DNA of 64,000 nucleotides from Marinobacter sp. C7. GTDB lineage: Bacteria; Pseudomonadota; Gammaproteobacteria; Pseudomonadales; Oleiphilaceae. Of the stretch, positions 38,426 to 48,282 are shown in pieces (position 1 is the first letter of the stretch; every line of letters begins with the position of its first letter). The stretch spans positions 1,406,008 through 1,470,007 of the forward strand of contig NZ_JAKQZH010000001.1 of the NCBI RefSeq assembly GCF_022343555.1, written 5' to 3'. The position numbers and the translations under genes were made by a program. The notes beneath the pieces are model-generated. The model saw only the letters and a list, made by a program, of their open reading frames with translations, made no database searches and had not been told where the DNA came from.

Positions 38426-40120
38426 ATGGCTTTTGATCATCGCAAATATGTGGCATTCAAGCCGATCGCAAAGACCGACCGTCGCTGGCCGGACAATGTG
38501 ATCGAAAAGGCTCCCACCTGGTGTGCCGTGGACCTTCGTGATGGTAACCAGGCACTGGTGAAGCCCATGTCCGTGGCCCAGAAGCAGCGCCTGTTCGATT
38601 TGCTGGTCAAGCTCGGCTTCAAGGAAATCGAAATCGGCTTTCCGGCGGCCAGTCAGCCGGACTTTGATTTCTGCCGCAAGCTGATCGAGGAAAACCGCAT
38701 TCCCGATGATGTGAAGATTCAGGTTCTGACCCAGGCGCGTCCGGAACTGATCGAGCGCACCTACCAGGCTCTGGAAGGTGCGAAACGCGCCATCGTGCAC
38801 GTCTACAATTCCACGTCCACCGTCCAGCGAGAGCAGGTGTTCGGTCTGGATCGGGCCGGTATCCGGGACATCGCCGTCAATGGCGCCAGGCTGGTGAAAG
38901 AGATCGCCACCCGCTACCCGGACACGGAATGGAGTTTCCAGTATTCCCCGGAAAGCTTTACCGGAACTGAGCTGGACTTTGCCGCCGAAGTGATCGATGC
39001 GGTGACCGAAGTGTGGCGTCCGGACCAGGGACAGCCGGTGATCATCAATCTGCCCGCGACCGTGGAGATGGCGACCCCGAACGTGTTCGCGGACCAGATC
39101 GAATGGATCTGCGACAACATCCAGCGCCGGGAGCACATCAGCATCAGCGTTCACACCCACAATGACCGGGGGTGTGCCGTGGCCGCTGCCGAACTGGCGG
39201 TGATGGCCGGTGCCGATCGCGTCGAGGGTACCCTGATGGGCAACGGCGAACGTACCGGTAATATGGACCTGGTCACCATGGCCATGAACCTGTATTCGCA
39301 GGGCATAGACCCGACCCTGGACCTGTCCGGTATGGCAGAGATCACCGAGGTCGTGGAAGCCTGTACGGAAATTTCCACGCACCCGCGGCATCCCTACGCC
39401 GGCGAACTGGTATTCACGGCTTTCTCCGGCAGTCACCAGGATGCGATCCGCAAGTGTCTGGCACGCCGTAAGGAAGGGGATGTCTGGAACGTTGCCTATC
39501 TGCCCATCGATCCGTTTGATGTGGGCCGGCGCTACGAGGAAGTCGTTCGCATCAACAGCCAGTCCGGCAAGGGCGGCGTGGCTTACGTACTGGAACGGGA
39601 TTACGACATCAGTCTGCCGCGGTGGCTGCAGATTGAGTTCAGCAAGGTGGTACAGCGTGAGGCGGAGACCGAAGGTGGGGAGATTGACTCGCACACCATC
39701 CATCGTCTGTTCGAGGACCGGTACCTGAAAGTGCATTCCGATTGGGCCCTGCGTTCCTATGATTTGCATCGGGATGACGAAGGCGTTCGCGCCGACGTGG
39801 TCCTGGGCACCGATGTCTCGCCGGTTCGCCTGGAAGGTCGTGGTCTTGGGGCCGTAGAGTCGGTCTCCGAGGCCCTCGAGAACCGCTTTGGTATCACCAT
39901 CGCGGTCGAGGCTTACGACGAGTTTGCGCTGGGCGAGGGGACCAACGCCAATGCCCTGGCGTGTATCCGTCTGACGGCAAATGGTCAGCATTGCAGCGCC
40001 GCGGCCCTTGCCGAGGACACCACGTCGGCGACACTGCAGGCGTTGTTCTCTGCGGTCGCTCAGGCTGTCGGAGCTGATATGCCCTCAGCGGAACAAAACG
40101 CCGATCTGGTTCACGCCTGA
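38426..40120 (+). CDS. leuA: 2-isopropylmalate synthase (type 2 LeuA)
   Basis: LeuA condenses acetyl-CoA with 2-oxoisovalerate, the committed step of leucine synthesis. The 564-residue enzyme is the longer type 2 form found in Pseudomonas. It begins YVAFKPIAKTDRRWPDN, then the metal-site block VDLRDGNQALVKPMS, the HTHNDRG metal motif, and a C-terminal allosteric domain (about 440-560) for leucine feedback. It starts behind AGGA and is followed by a terminator, so it is a single-gene unit; leuBCD are not in this window. Confidence 0.96.
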   Translation: MAFDHRKYVAFKPIAKTDRRWPDNVIEKAPTWCAVDLRDGNQALVKPMSVAQKQRLFDLLVKLGFKEIEIGFPAASQPDFDFCRKLIEENRIPDDVKIQVLTQARPELIERTYQALEGAKRAIVHVYNSTSTVQREQVFGLDRAGIRDIAVNGARLVKEIATRYPDTEWSFQYSPESFTGTELDFAAEVIDAVTEVWRPDQGQPVIINLPATVEMATPNVFADQIEWICDNIQRREHISISVHTHNDRGCAVAAAELAVMAGADRVEGTLMGNGERTGNMDLVTMAMNLYSQGIDPTLDLSGMAEITEVVEACTEISTHPRHPYAGELVFTAFSGSHQDAIRKCLARRKEGDVWNVAYLPIDPFDVGRRYEEVVRINSQSGKGGVAYVLERDYDISLPRWLQIEFSKVVQREAETEGGEIDSHTIHRLFEDRYLKVHSDWALRSYDLHRDDEGVRADVVLGTDVSPVRLEGRGLGAVESVSEALENRFGITIAVEAYDEFALGEGTNANALACIRLTANGQHCSAAALAEDTTSATLQALFSAVAQAVGADMPSAEQNADLVHA

Positions 40121-40142
40121 GGAAAGAAGTCGAAGGCAAAAA

Positions 40143-40175
40143 AATAAGCCGGCATCATGCCGGCTTATTACGTTT
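40143..40175 (+). terminator. Rho-independent terminator of leuA
   Basis: A perfect 12 bp stem (AATAAGCCGGCA at 40143-40154, complement at 40158-40169) with a 3 nt loop lies 23 bp after the leuA stop. It is followed by ACGTTT rather than a clean T run. The A-rich flank on the left could let it also end cspA transcripts from the other strand. Confidence 0.82.
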
Positions 40176-40216
40176 CCAATGCCCGTGAGGGGCAAGGAAC
40201 GGTCCACTTAACCCGG

Positions 40217-40426
40217 TTACACCGGAGTTACGTTTTCCGCCTGCGGGCCTTTCGGGCCTTGGGTTACGGTGAACTGCACCTGCTGACCTTCAGTCAGGGT
40301 GCGGAAACCGGATGCGTTGATTGCGCTGTAGTGAACGAATACGTCACTGCCACCGTCCTGAGCGATAAAGCCAAAGCCCTTGGACTCGTTGAACCACTTC
40401 ACGTGGCCGGTTTTTGTATCGGACAT
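40217..40426 (-). CDS. Cold-shock protein, CspA family
   Basis: A 69-residue RNA chaperone consisting of one cold-shock domain. RNP1 is KGFGFI and RNP2 is VFVHYSAI, in the pattern [17 protein letters not shown]. The length matches E. coli CspA (70). A strong promoter lies about 165 bp upstream, giving a long leader of the kind that makes cspA translation cold-responsive. The gene is convergent with leuA across the terminator. It is distinct from the cspD-type gene at 14 kb. Confidence 0.94.
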   Translation of the reverse strand: MSDTKTGHVKWFNESKGFGFIAQDGGSDVFVHYSAINASGFRTLTEGQQVQFTVTQGPKGPQAENVTPV

Positions 40427-40590
40427 TGATCTTTCCTGTCTTTCTAAAGTTTGCCCTCACGGGACCTTCGAATTCCTGATGGAACTTTGCTGAGAAATCC
40501 AGAGAGTACTGAGAGAAGGGCAACGAAAAGCGCGGAGGCACGACGTTGTAACGCATTCACTAAATACCGCTGTATTTTCACAGCAATTTC

Positions 40591-40618
40591 AGTATAGACC
40601 GAGTTTCGGGAGCGTCAA
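40591..40618 (-). promoter_or_regulatory. Sigma-70 promoter of the cspA-family gene
   Basis: On the minus strand, TTGACG (40618-40613) and TATACT (40596-40591) are 16 bp apart. Transcription would begin near 40584, leaving a leader of roughly 158 nt before the start codon at 40426. That is close to the 159 nt leader of E. coli cspA. Confidence 0.72.
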
Positions 40619-40685
40619 CGCTTTTTTTGAAGCTTTTATTCGTTTTAAAAACAAGGATTTGGCAGAAACATGGCGGGCGGGGAGG

Positions 40686-40723
40686 CATCGTGGCCGGCCA
40701 CTTTCATGCGGTCGGCCACGATG
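40686..40723. repeat. Inverted repeat (hairpin) between prpE and the cspA promoter
   Basis: Two 14 bp arms (CATCGTGGCCGGCC at 40686-40699 and GGTCGGCCACGATG at 40710-40723) pair with a single mismatch or wobble around a 10 nt loop. The hairpin lies 17 bp after the prpE stop on the minus strand but has no T run, so it is not a standard terminator. The rest of the 313 bp cspA-prpE gap is the cspA leader and promoter, with no gene. Confidence 0.6.
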
Positions 40724-40739
40724 TTCGCGAGCTGGATGC

Positions 40740-42614
40740 TCAGGATCGGAACTGCTGACTGATCTCTTCCAGGATTGCCGGATCATCAATGGTGCTGGGT
40801 ACGGTGTACTCCTCACCATCGGCAATCTGGCGGATCACCCGTCGCAGAATCTTGCCGGACCGGGTCTTGGGTAGCCGCTCCACCACCATGGCCCGGCGGA
40901 AGCAGGCAATGGCGCCGATCTTGTCACGCACCATCTCTACCAGTTCTTCCTCCAGCTCATCATGATCGATGGTAGCGCCGTCCTTGATCAGTACCAGGCC
41001 AATGGGCACCTGGCCTTTCAGCTCGTCGTGGGCACCTACTACACAGCACTCGGCGACGGCGGGGTGGGAAGCCACCACTTCTTCCATCTCGCCGGTGGAG
41101 AGGCGGTGACCGGCAACGTTGATAACGTCATCGGTCCGGCCCATGATGAAGACGTAGCCGTCGTCATCGATGAAGCCGCCGTCACCCGAGCTGTAATAGC
41201 CCGGAATCGGGTCGAGGTAGGTTTTTCGGAAACGCTCGTCATCTCCCCAGACGGTCATCATACAGCCCGGTGGCAGAGGCAGTTTGACCGCTACCTGGCC
41301 TTGCTGTCCGGCGGGAACCTGGCTGCCTTTCATGTCGATCACCTGAACGTTGTAGCCAGGAGATGGCACCGTGGCGGAACCGGGCTTGGTTTTCATCATT
41401 TCAATGCCCACCGGGTTGCAGCAAATCGCCCACCCGGTTTCGGTCTGCCACCAGTGGTCGAGGATGGGCAGGCCGGTGTGTTCTTTCAGCCACTCATAGG
41501 TTGGCGGGTCGAGGCGCTCGCCGGCGAGGAAGATCCGCTTGAGGGAACTGATGTCGTACTTGTTCAGTTCATCCGCTTCGGGGTCTTCTTTCCGGACTGC
41601 CCGGAACGCCGTGGGGGCGGTGAACAGCAGGTCGACGCCATGATCCTGTACCACCCGCCAGAAAGCTCCGGCATCCGGGGTTTTCACCGGTTTGCCTTCA
41701 TAAAGGATGGTGGTGCAGCCGGCAAAAAGGGGGCCATAGACGATGTAGCTGTGGCCAACCACCCAGCCGACGTCGGACGCTGCCCAGTAGACGTCCCCCG
41801 GGTTGGCATCGTAGACCAGCTTCATGCTGTATTTCAGAGCGACAGCGTGGCCACCGTTGTCCCTCACCACACCCTTCGGTTTGCCCGTGGTGCCCGAGGT
41901 GTAAAGGATGTAGAGAGGGTCGGTTGATTTTACCGGTACCGGGTCGGCCGGCTCGGCGCCGTCCATGACCGCTTCCCAGTCAGCGTCGCGGCCATCGAGC
42001 ATCGTGGCCCGCGCCTGGGGGCGCTGGTACACCACACAAAATTCCGGCTTGTGGCTGGATTGCTCGATAGCCTTGTCGACCAGCGGTTTGTATTCGATCA
42101 CCCGGTTTACTTCGATGCCGCAGGAGGCGGTAATCAGTGCCTTGGGTTCGGCGTCTTCAATACGGACTGCCAGTTCATGTGCAGCAAAACCGCCAAATAC
42201 CACCGAATGAATGGCGCCAATGCGGGCGCATCCCAGCATGGCAATCACAGCCTGGGGGATCATCGGCATATAGATGATGACCCGGTCCCCTTTGCTGATA
42301 CCTTTGGCTTTGAGGGCGCCGGCAAACCGGGCAACCTCGGCGGTCAGCTCGTTGAAGGTATAGGATTGCCGGGTGTTGGTGACCGGTGAGTCGTAGATCA
42401 GGGCTTTCTGGTCGCCCCTGCCGGCACGAATGTTGGCGTCCAGGGCCACGTCGCAGGTGTTGAGCACGCCGTCGGGAAACCACTCGCCATGGCCATTGTC
42501 CTTTGGCTGCCAGATGGTCTTCGGCGCTTCGATCCAGTCAATCTGGTCGGCATGCTCTCTCCAGAACTCGTCACGCTGGTCGATCGAGCGCCGGAACTCG
42601 GAATTATAATCCAT
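40740..42614 (-). CDS. prpE: Propionyl-CoA synthetase (acyl-CoA synthetase of the acetate/propionate family)
   Basis: This enzyme activates propionate to propionyl-CoA through an acyl-AMP. I chose ATG 42614 (624 residues) because GAGGTGG precedes it; 21 upstream residues of the longer frame look non-coding. The adenylate-forming motif is YILYTSGTTGKPKGVVRDNGGHAVAL, whose VRDNGG part is typical of PrpE. The regulatory lysine K588 lies in TRSGKILRR. It is not beside prpBCD genes, so use of another short acid cannot be excluded. Confidence 0.88.
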   Translation of the reverse strand: MDYNSEFRRSIDQRDEFWREHADQIDWIEAPKTIWQPKDNGHGEWFPDGVLNTCDVALDANIRAGRGDQKALIYDSPVTNTRQSYTFNELTAEVARFAGALKAKGISKGDRVIIYMPMIPQAVIAMLGCARIGAIHSVVFGGFAAHELAVRIEDAEPKALITASCGIEVNRVIEYKPLVDKAIEQSSHKPEFCVVYQRPQARATMLDGRDADWEAVMDGAEPADPVPVKSTDPLYILYTSGTTGKPKGVVRDNGGHAVALKYSMKLVYDANPGDVYWAASDVGWVVGHSYIVYGPLFAGCTTILYEGKPVKTPDAGAFWRVVQDHGVDLLFTAPTAFRAVRKEDPEADELNKYDISSLKRIFLAGERLDPPTYEWLKEHTGLPILDHWWQTETGWAICCNPVGIEMMKTKPGSATVPSPGYNVQVIDMKGSQVPAGQQGQVAVKLPLPPGCMMTVWGDDERFRKTYLDPIPGYYSSGDGGFIDDDGYVFIMGRTDDVINVAGHRLSTGEMEEVVASHPAVAECCVVGAHDELKGQVPIGLVLIKDGATIDHDELEEELVEMVRDKIGAIACFRRAMVVERLPKTRSGKILRRVIRQIADGEEYTVPSTIDDPAILEEISQQFRS

Positions 42615-42729
42615 AGATTCCACCTCATTGTGCCTGTTGTTTTTGTGATGTTGTGCTTTTCCCACAACTTTAGGCACTTTGAGTTCACCGACCAGTAGAC
42701 CATAGGCTTAGTAACGTGCTTTGACCGGG

Positions 42730-44118
42730 TTATTCCTGTCCCGACTTGACGGAGATCACGCTGGCTTCGATTTCGCCGCTGGCGACCCGCGCAGATACCC
42801 GGTCCCCGGGAGAAAGGTTGTCCGCTTTGCGGATAATGTCGCCCGAGGGTCCCCGGACAATGGCATACCCCCGGCCCAGGGTGGCTAGAGGGCTGACCAC
42901 GTTCAGGGTTTGGGCGAGATGCTCCATATGCTTCGCTTTTTCCCTGATGGTCAGTCGGGTGGCCGCGAAAAGTCTCTCTTCAATGCGGCCCAGGGTTTCT
43001 CGGCTGGTGGCCAGCTGTTTCCCGGGTGACTGCATGGCCAGCCTTTGGGAGAGGTTCTCTGCTCGAACCTCATGGCGTTCAAGTTTTTGCCGGATCGCCT
43101 TGCCCAGCCGGAGCTCCAGTTCGTCCATCCTCTGGGCTTTCTCCTGGAGTTGCCGGCGGGGGTCTCTGAGTCTTGCTGAAAGGTGTTCCAGTTGCACCGT
43201 GAGGCGCCTGAGGGCGCGCCGCGCGGCATTCGTGATTCGGAGTTCCTGTTCGGACAGCTGCCTCAGCCACTGGGTCTGGTCCGGAGAGATCTTCTCGGCC
43301 GCCGCTGAGGGAGTCGGGGCCCGCAGGTCCGCCACGAAGTCCGCGATGGTGACGTCCACCTCATGGCCGACGGCGCTGACGGTCGGGATCCGGCAGGAGG
43401 CAATGGCGCGGGCAACTGCCTCCTCGTTGAAACACCAGAGGTCCTCGAGCGAGCCACCACCGCGACCGATGATCAGTACGTCCGCGACGCCATGGCTCTG
43501 GGCCTGCTCGATGGCGCGGACGATATCACTGGTCGCTGCCTTGCCCTGGACCGCGGTCGGATACAGGGTGACCGGTATGGCCGGGCATCGGCGCGAAAGC
43601 ACCGTCAGGATGTCGTGGATGGCAGCGCCGGTCGGCGAAGTAACAACCCCGATATGCCGGGGCAGGGTCGGGATCGGCTTCTTGCGTGCCGCCTCGAACA
43701 GGCCCTCGGCCTGAAGCTTGCGTTTCAGTTCCTCGAACGCTTGCTGAAGGGCGCCGAGCCCTGCCGGCTCGATGTGTTCGACGATGATCTGGAAGTCACC
43801 CCGGCTCTCGTAGAGGGTGACCTTGCCCCGGATCCGGACCTGATCGCCTTCCTTCGGAATGCTCCGGATCCGTTGGTTGAAACCCCGGAACATGGCGCAC
43901 CGCACCTGGCATTTTCGGTCTTTCAGGGAGAAATACCAGTGGCCGGAAGAGGGGCGGGAGAAGCTGGAAAGCTCCCCTTCCACCCAGACCTGCATGAAAC
44001 TGGATTCCAGCAGGTGCCTGGCCTGATGATTGAGTTCGCTGACGCTCAGTGCGCGTGTCGGACGCAGGCTGCCAGTGTCACCGAAAGAGGGCTGGGAATC
44101 CTGGAAGGAGGGGGTCAA
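42730..44118 (-). CDS. xseA: Exodeoxyribonuclease VII large subunit
   Basis: XseA is the catalytic subunit of exonuclease VII, which degrades single-stranded DNA. The 462-residue protein starts at TTG 44118 behind CGGAG. An N-terminal OB fold (about 22-120, [16 protein letters not shown]) is followed by the catalytic core with [15 protein letters not shown] and the block [17 protein letters not shown] long coiled coil comes next (about 280-400), then a short C-terminal beta element (TLGRGYAIV). It is divergent from guaB, as in E. coli. xseB is not in the window. Confidence 0.96.
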   Translation of the reverse strand: MTPSFQDSQPSFGDTGSLRPTRALSVSELNHQARHLLESSFMQVWVEGELSSFSRPSSGHWYFSLKDRKCQVRCAMFRGFNQRIRSIPKEGDQVRIRGKVTLYESRGDFQIIVEHIEPAGLGALQQAFEELKRKLQAEGLFEAARKKPIPTLPRHIGVVTSPTGAAIHDILTVLSRRCPAIPVTLYPTAVQGKAATSDIVRAIEQAQSHGVADVLIIGRGGGSLEDLWCFNEEAVARAIASCRIPTVSAVGHEVDVTIADFVADLRAPTPSAAAEKISPDQTQWLRQLSEQELRITNAARRALRRLTVQLEHLSARLRDPRRQLQEKAQRMDELELRLGKAIRQKLERHEVRAENLSQRLAMQSPGKQLATSRETLGRIEERLFAATRLTIREKAKHMEHLAQTLNVVSPLATLGRGYAIVRGPSGDIIRKADNLSPGDRVSARVASGEIEASVISVKSGQE

Positions 44119-44217
44119 GGCCGTGCTCCGTGGTTGGTTATACGCAATAGCCGAAAATTTCGCGGTAAAAATATCGGAAATTCAAAAAGATGCAACCAGA
44201 CCTTAAAAATGGTGCGG

Positions 44218-44246
44218 TTTACTGTCCAGAGCCACCACTTTATAAT
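44218..44246 (+). promoter_or_regulatory. Sigma-70 promoter of guaB
   Basis: TTTACT (44218-44223) and a consensus TATAAT (44241-44246) are 17 bp apart. The predicted start near 44253 leaves a leader of about 80 nt before guaB. This is the strongest promoter match I saw in the xseA/guaB gap. Confidence 0.72.
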
Positions 44247-44332
44247 AGATCGATTAAGGATTTTGCTTTGTCGCGCCGCTCAGGGCGCGGTACAGGATTT
44301 CCAAACTTAGCACGTTCAAAAGGCGGATCCCA

Positions 44333-45796
44333 ATGCTGCGAATTGCTGAAGAAGCCCTCACGTTTGATGATGTTCTGCTTGTTCCCGGATACTCGGAAGT
44401 TCTCCCCCATCAGGTCAGCCTCCAGACCCAGCTGACCCGGAATATCACCCTGAACATTCCGCTGGTATCGTCTGCCATGGATACGGTAACCGACGCCGAA
44501 CTGGCCATCGCCATGGCCCAGGAAGGTGGCATCGGTATCATGCACAAGAACATGACTGTGGAGCAGCAGGCAGCTGCGGTTCGCAAGGTCAAGAAATTCG
44601 AGAGCGGCGTGGTGAAGGATCCGATCACCGTGTCGCCGGACACCACTGTACGTGAATTGGTCGACATTACCATGGCCAATAATATTTCCGGCCTGCCGGT
44701 GGTCGACGGTCACGATCTGGTGGGTATTGTTACCGGTCGTGATATCCGCTTCGAAAGCCGCATGGACACCCTGGTCCGTGACATCATGACACCGAAGGAC
44801 AAGCTGGTGACCGTCAAGGAAGGCGCCAGCCTCGATGACGTGAAGGAGCTGCTGCACCGTCACCGCATCGAAAAAGTGCTGGTGGTGAATGACGATTTCG
44901 AACTGCGCGGGCTTATCACCGTCAAGGACATCCAGAAGGCCAAGGACTATCCCCTGGCGTGCAAGGACGAGCAAGGTCGCCTGCGTGTGGGCGCTGCAGT
45001 CAGCACCGGTGGCGATACCGAAGCCCGGATTACCGCGCTGGCCGAGGCCGGTGTCGACGTGATCGTGGTTGATACAGCCCATGGCCACTCCAAAGGCGTT
45101 ATCGAACGCGTACGCTGGGTGAAGCAGAACTTCCCCGAGGTTCAGGTTATCGGTGGCAACATTGCCACATCCGACGCCGCCATCGCCCTGGCAGATGCCG
45201 GTGCGGACGCGGTGAAGGTCGGTATCGGCCCCGGCTCCATCTGTACCACACGCATTGTTGCCGGTATCGGGGTGCCCCAGATCTCGGCGGTGTCCAACGT
45301 TGCGGCGGCGCTGAAGGATCGGGGTGTACCCCTGATCGCCGACGGTGGTGTGCGTTTCTCCGGTGATATCGCCAAGGCCATTGCAGCCGGCGCCCACAGC
45401 GTGATGATCGGCAGCCTGCTGGCCGGTACCGACGAGGCCCCGGGCGAAGTGGAGCTGTTCCAGGGGCGGAGTTACAAGGCCTACCGTGGCATGGGCTCCC
45501 TCGGCGCCATGGGGCAGGGCTCCAGTGACCGCTATTTCCAGGATGCGAGCAAGGGCATCGAAAAGCTGGTGCCTGAAGGTATCGAAGGTCGTGTAGCCTG
45601 CAAGGGGCCAATGCGTAACATTGTCCACCAGCTGATGGGCGGTTTGCGTGCCTCCATGGGCTATACCGGTAGTGCCACCATGGAAGAAATGCGCACCAAG
45701 CCGGAATTCGTTCGCATCACCAACGCCGGCATGCGTGAGAGTCACGTTCATGATGTGACCATCACCAAGGAAGCGCCCAACTACCGTATCGGTTAA
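44333..45796 (+). CDS. guaB: Inosine-5'-monophosphate dehydrogenase
   Basis: GuaB oxidises IMP to XMP, the committed step to GMP. The 487-residue barrel enzyme carries two CBS domains at about 93-205 inserted in the barrel. The catalytic cysteine is C304 in [11 protein letters not shown], and the mobile flap region has the arginine-tyrosine block ([17 protein letters not shown]). The N-terminus [17 protein letters not shown] is invariant in the family. A hairpin terminator separates it from guaA, which follows 64 bp on. Confidence 0.98.
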   Translation: MLRIAEEALTFDDVLLVPGYSEVLPHQVSLQTQLTRNITLNIPLVSSAMDTVTDAELAIAMAQEGGIGIMHKNMTVEQQAAAVRKVKKFESGVVKDPITVSPDTTVRELVDITMANNISGLPVVDGHDLVGIVTGRDIRFESRMDTLVRDIMTPKDKLVTVKEGASLDDVKELLHRHRIEKVLVVNDDFELRGLITVKDIQKAKDYPLACKDEQGRLRVGAAVSTGGDTEARITALAEAGVDVIVVDTAHGHSKGVIERVRWVKQNFPEVQVIGGNIATSDAAIALADAGADAVKVGIGPGSICTTRIVAGIGVPQISAVSNVAAALKDRGVPLIADGGVRFSGDIAKAIAAGAHSVMIGSLLAGTDEAPGEVELFQGRSYKAYRGMGSLGAMGQGSSDRYFQDASKGIEKLVPEGIEGRVACKGPMRNIVHQLMGGLRASMGYTGSATMEEMRTKPEFVRITNAGMRESHVHDVTITKEAPNYRIG

Positions 45797-45810
45797 GAAT
45801 GACCCCAATG

Positions 45811-45843
45811 AACGCGGCCCCGGAACGGGCCGCGTTGTTTATT
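45811..45843 (+). terminator. Hairpin with T-rich tail between guaB and guaA
   Basis: A 10 bp stem (AACGCGGCCC at 45811-45820, complement at 45827-45836) with a 6 nt loop is followed by GTTTATTTG. It lies 15 bp after the guaB stop and 18 bp before guaA. It looks like a terminator that lets only part of the transcripts reach guaA. Confidence 0.75.
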
Positions 45844-45860
45844 TGTGATCCGAGGACTCC

Positions 45861-47438
45861 ATGGCCCAGAACATCCACGACCACCGTATCCTGATTCTTG
45901 ATTTCGGTTCCCAGTACACCCAGCTGATTGCCCGTCGTATCCGGGAAATTGGCGTGTACTGTGAGATCAAGGCCTTTGACATCACCGATGAAGAGCTCAG
46001 TGAGTTCAATCCCAAGGGGATTATTCTGGCGGGTGGCCCGGAATCCGTAACCCAGTTGGGCGGCCCGCGGGCGCCGGAAGGGCTGTTTGACCGTGGCATT
46101 CCGGTCCTCGGAATCTGTTATGGCATGCAGACCATGGCGGAGCAGCTTGGAGGCCGGGTTGCCAGCTCCGAAAAGCGTGAGTTCGGCTATGCCCAGGTCA
46201 AGGTACGCGCCAAGGGCCCGCTGCTGGCGGATATTACTGACCACCTGACGCCCGCCGGGGAATCCCTGCTGGACGTGTGGATGAGCCATGGTGACAAGGT
46301 AGTGGTGATGCCGGAAGGCTTCGAACTGCTGGCCTCCACAGAAAGCGCCCCGATTGCCGCCATGCAGGATACCAGTCGCAATCTGTATGGCGTTCAGTTT
46401 CATCCGGAAGTGACCCACACCCTCCAGGGCAAACGCATTCTTGAACACTTTGTGCTGGACATCTGTGGCTGTGAGGCGCTGTGGACGCCGGCCAAGATCG
46501 TGGATGATGCGGTGCGCCAGATCCGGGAGCAGGTCGGCAACGAGAAAGTTCTCCTGGGCCTCTCCGGCGGCGTGGATTCCTCGGTAACCGCAGCGCTGCT
46601 GCACAAGGCCATCGGCGACCAGCTGACATGTGTGTTTGTCGACAACGGTTTGCTGCGTCTTCATGAAGGCGACCAGGTCATGGATATGTTCGCCAGCAAT
46701 ATGGGCGTCAAGGTCATTCGCGTCGACGCCGAAGACCTGTTCCTGTCCAAGCTGAAAGGCGTGGATGATCCGGAGCAGAAGCGCAAGATCATCGGTAACA
46801 CCTTTATCGACGTGTTCGACGACGAGGCGGCCAACATCAAGGACGTGAACTGGCTGGCCCAGGGCACCATCTATCCGGACGTGATCGAGTCTGCAGCCTC
46901 CAAGACCGGCAAGGCGCACGTGATCAAGTCCCACCACAACGTGGGCGGTCTGCCGGAAACCATGAAAATGAAGCTGGTAGAGCCGCTCCGGGAGCTGTTC
47001 AAGGACGAGGTCCGCCGGATCGGTCTTGAGCTGGGGTTGCCGTACGACATGGTTTACCGTCACCCGTTCCCGGGACCGGGCCTCGGTGTCCGCATCCTTG
47101 GCGAGGTGAAGAAGGAATACGCGGATATTCTCCGCCGTGCCGATGCCATCTTCCTGGAAGAGCTGCACCGTGCCGACCTGTATCATAAGACCAGCCAGGC
47201 CTTTGCCGTATTCCTGCCGGTCAAGTCGGTTGGGGTGGTCGGCGACGCCCGTCGTTACGAGTACGTGGTGGCCCTGCGCGCCGTCGAGACCATCGATTTC
47301 ATGACCGCCCGCTGGGCCCACCTGCCTTACGATCTGCTGGAGAAGGTCTCCAACCGGATCATCAACGAGATCAGTGGCGTGTCCCGGGTGACGTATGACA
47401 TCTCCTCCAAGCCGCCCGCGACGATAGAGTGGGAATGA
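45861..47438 (+). CDS. guaA: GMP synthase (glutamine-hydrolysing)
   Basis: GuaA aminates XMP to GMP. The 525-residue length equals E. coli GuaA. The N-terminal class I amidotransferase domain has the nucleophile C86 in GICYGMQT and the His-Glu part in [11 protein letters not shown]. The ATP pyrophosphatase domain has SGGVDSSV. The C-terminal dimerisation domain ends with the invariant [18 protein letters not shown]. It follows guaB, and a strong terminator is 45 bp after the stop. Confidence 0.99.
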   Translation: MAQNIHDHRILILDFGSQYTQLIARRIREIGVYCEIKAFDITDEELSEFNPKGIILAGGPESVTQLGGPRAPEGLFDRGIPVLGICYGMQTMAEQLGGRVASSEKREFGYAQVKVRAKGPLLADITDHLTPAGESLLDVWMSHGDKVVVMPEGFELLASTESAPIAAMQDTSRNLYGVQFHPEVTHTLQGKRILEHFVLDICGCEALWTPAKIVDDAVRQIREQVGNEKVLLGLSGGVDSSVTAALLHKAIGDQLTCVFVDNGLLRLHEGDQVMDMFASNMGVKVIRVDAEDLFLSKLKGVDDPEQKRKIIGNTFIDVFDDEAANIKDVNWLAQGTIYPDVIESAASKTGKAHVIKSHHNVGGLPETMKMKLVEPLRELFKDEVRRIGLELGLPYDMVYRHPFPGPGLGVRILGEVKKEYADILRRADAIFLEELHRADLYHKTSQAFAVFLPVKSVGVVGDARRYEYVVALRAVETIDFMTARWAHLPYDLLEKVSNRIINEISGVSRVTYDISSKPPATIEWE

Positions 47439-47482
47439 TCCGGAATCTGTTCCCTGTTGCTATCTGAGAACAGACAGTCAAA

Positions 47483-47515
47483 AAAAACCCAGCGTTTACG
47501 CTGGGTTTTTTGTTA
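47483..47515 (+). terminator. Rho-independent terminator of guaA
   Basis: A 12 bp stem (AAAAACCCAGCG at 47483-47494, complement at 47499-47510) with loop TTTA is flanked by A and T runs, so it can work on both strands. It closes the gua transcription unit. Confidence 0.92.
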
Positions 47516-47634
47516 TTGGTCCCGCTATAGCCAGATCCACGTTGAGATTTCCCGATAGTTGTCCAATGCTTTCTGTTACGGCAATGATAAAAATGCGTCC
47601 ATTGAGGGGCGCTCTTTGCGGGACTGCACTGCCT

Positions 47635-48282
47635 ATGGAACTGCCAATCAAGGACCGGATCACCGCCGGTCGGGCCCTGGCGAGGGCCATGGAGCATTAT
47701 CGCGACCGCCAGGACCTGCTGGTGCTGGCTCTACCCCGTGGTGGTGTGCCGGTAGCCTTCGAGCTGGCCCAGGCCCTCGATGCCCCCATGGACCTCATGC
47801 TGGTCAGAAAACTGGGGTCGCCGGGACAGCGTGAGTTGGCTATGGGTGCAATAGCGAGTGGGGGAGTCCGGGTGCTCAACGAAGAACTGGTGTCTTACCT
47901 GGGGGTATCTGAAGAGACCATCGAAAAGGTCGCGGCCAGCGAACAGGAGGAGCTTGAAAGGCGGGAACGGGCCTACCGTGGAGACCGCCCCTGGCCGGAA
48001 ATCGCTGGCAAATGCGTCATTCTGGTGGATGACGGTGTTGCCACCGGCGCGACCATGCGCGTCGCTATCAAGGCGTTGCGCAAGCAGAACCCGAAAGAAC
48101 TGGTTGTCGCGGTGCCGGTCGCCCCTCCCGATACGGTTGCCACATTGCGCAGGGAAGCGGATGCCGTGGTCTGTCTTGCCATGCCTGAACCGTTTACGGC
48201 CATAGGCCTCTGGTATGCGAATTTCAGTCAGGTTTCGGATGAGGAGGTGACCACCCAATTGGCAAGGGCGTGGAACACATGA
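47635..48282 (+). CDS. Phosphoribosyltransferase-family protein
   Basis: A 215-residue protein with the PRTase fold. The PRPP-binding motif is CVILVDDGVATGATMRVA, and the N-terminal loop is LALPRGGVPVAFELA. I chose ATG 47635 because the domain begins there; the longer frame from 47542 adds 31 residues of doubtful value, and no start has a strong ribosome site. Proteins of this subgroup are often fused or adjacent to a dienelactone-hydrolase-like enzyme, and here the next gene encodes one and overlaps by 4 bp. The substrate is unknown. Confidence 0.85.
   Translation: MELPIKDRITAGRALARAMEHYRDRQDLLVLALPRGGVPVAFELAQALDAPMDLMLVRKLGSPGQRELAMGAIASGGVRVLNEELVSYLGVSEETIEKVAASEQEELERRERAYRGDRPWPEIAGKCVILVDDGVATGATMRVAIKALRKQNPKELVVAVPVAPPDTVATLRREADAVVCLAMPEPFTAIGLWYANFSQVSDEEVTTQLARAWNT

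Noticed and set aside
38399..39991. A 530-codon open frame on the minus strand
   Set aside because: It is antisense to leuA, which has all its motifs and a ribosome site. The composition (rich in His, Gly and Val) is typical of a shadow frame.
44240..47321. Two frames of more than 500 codons on the minus strand
   Set aside because: They are antisense to guaB and guaA, which are complete and catalytically intact. Nothing supports expression from this strand.
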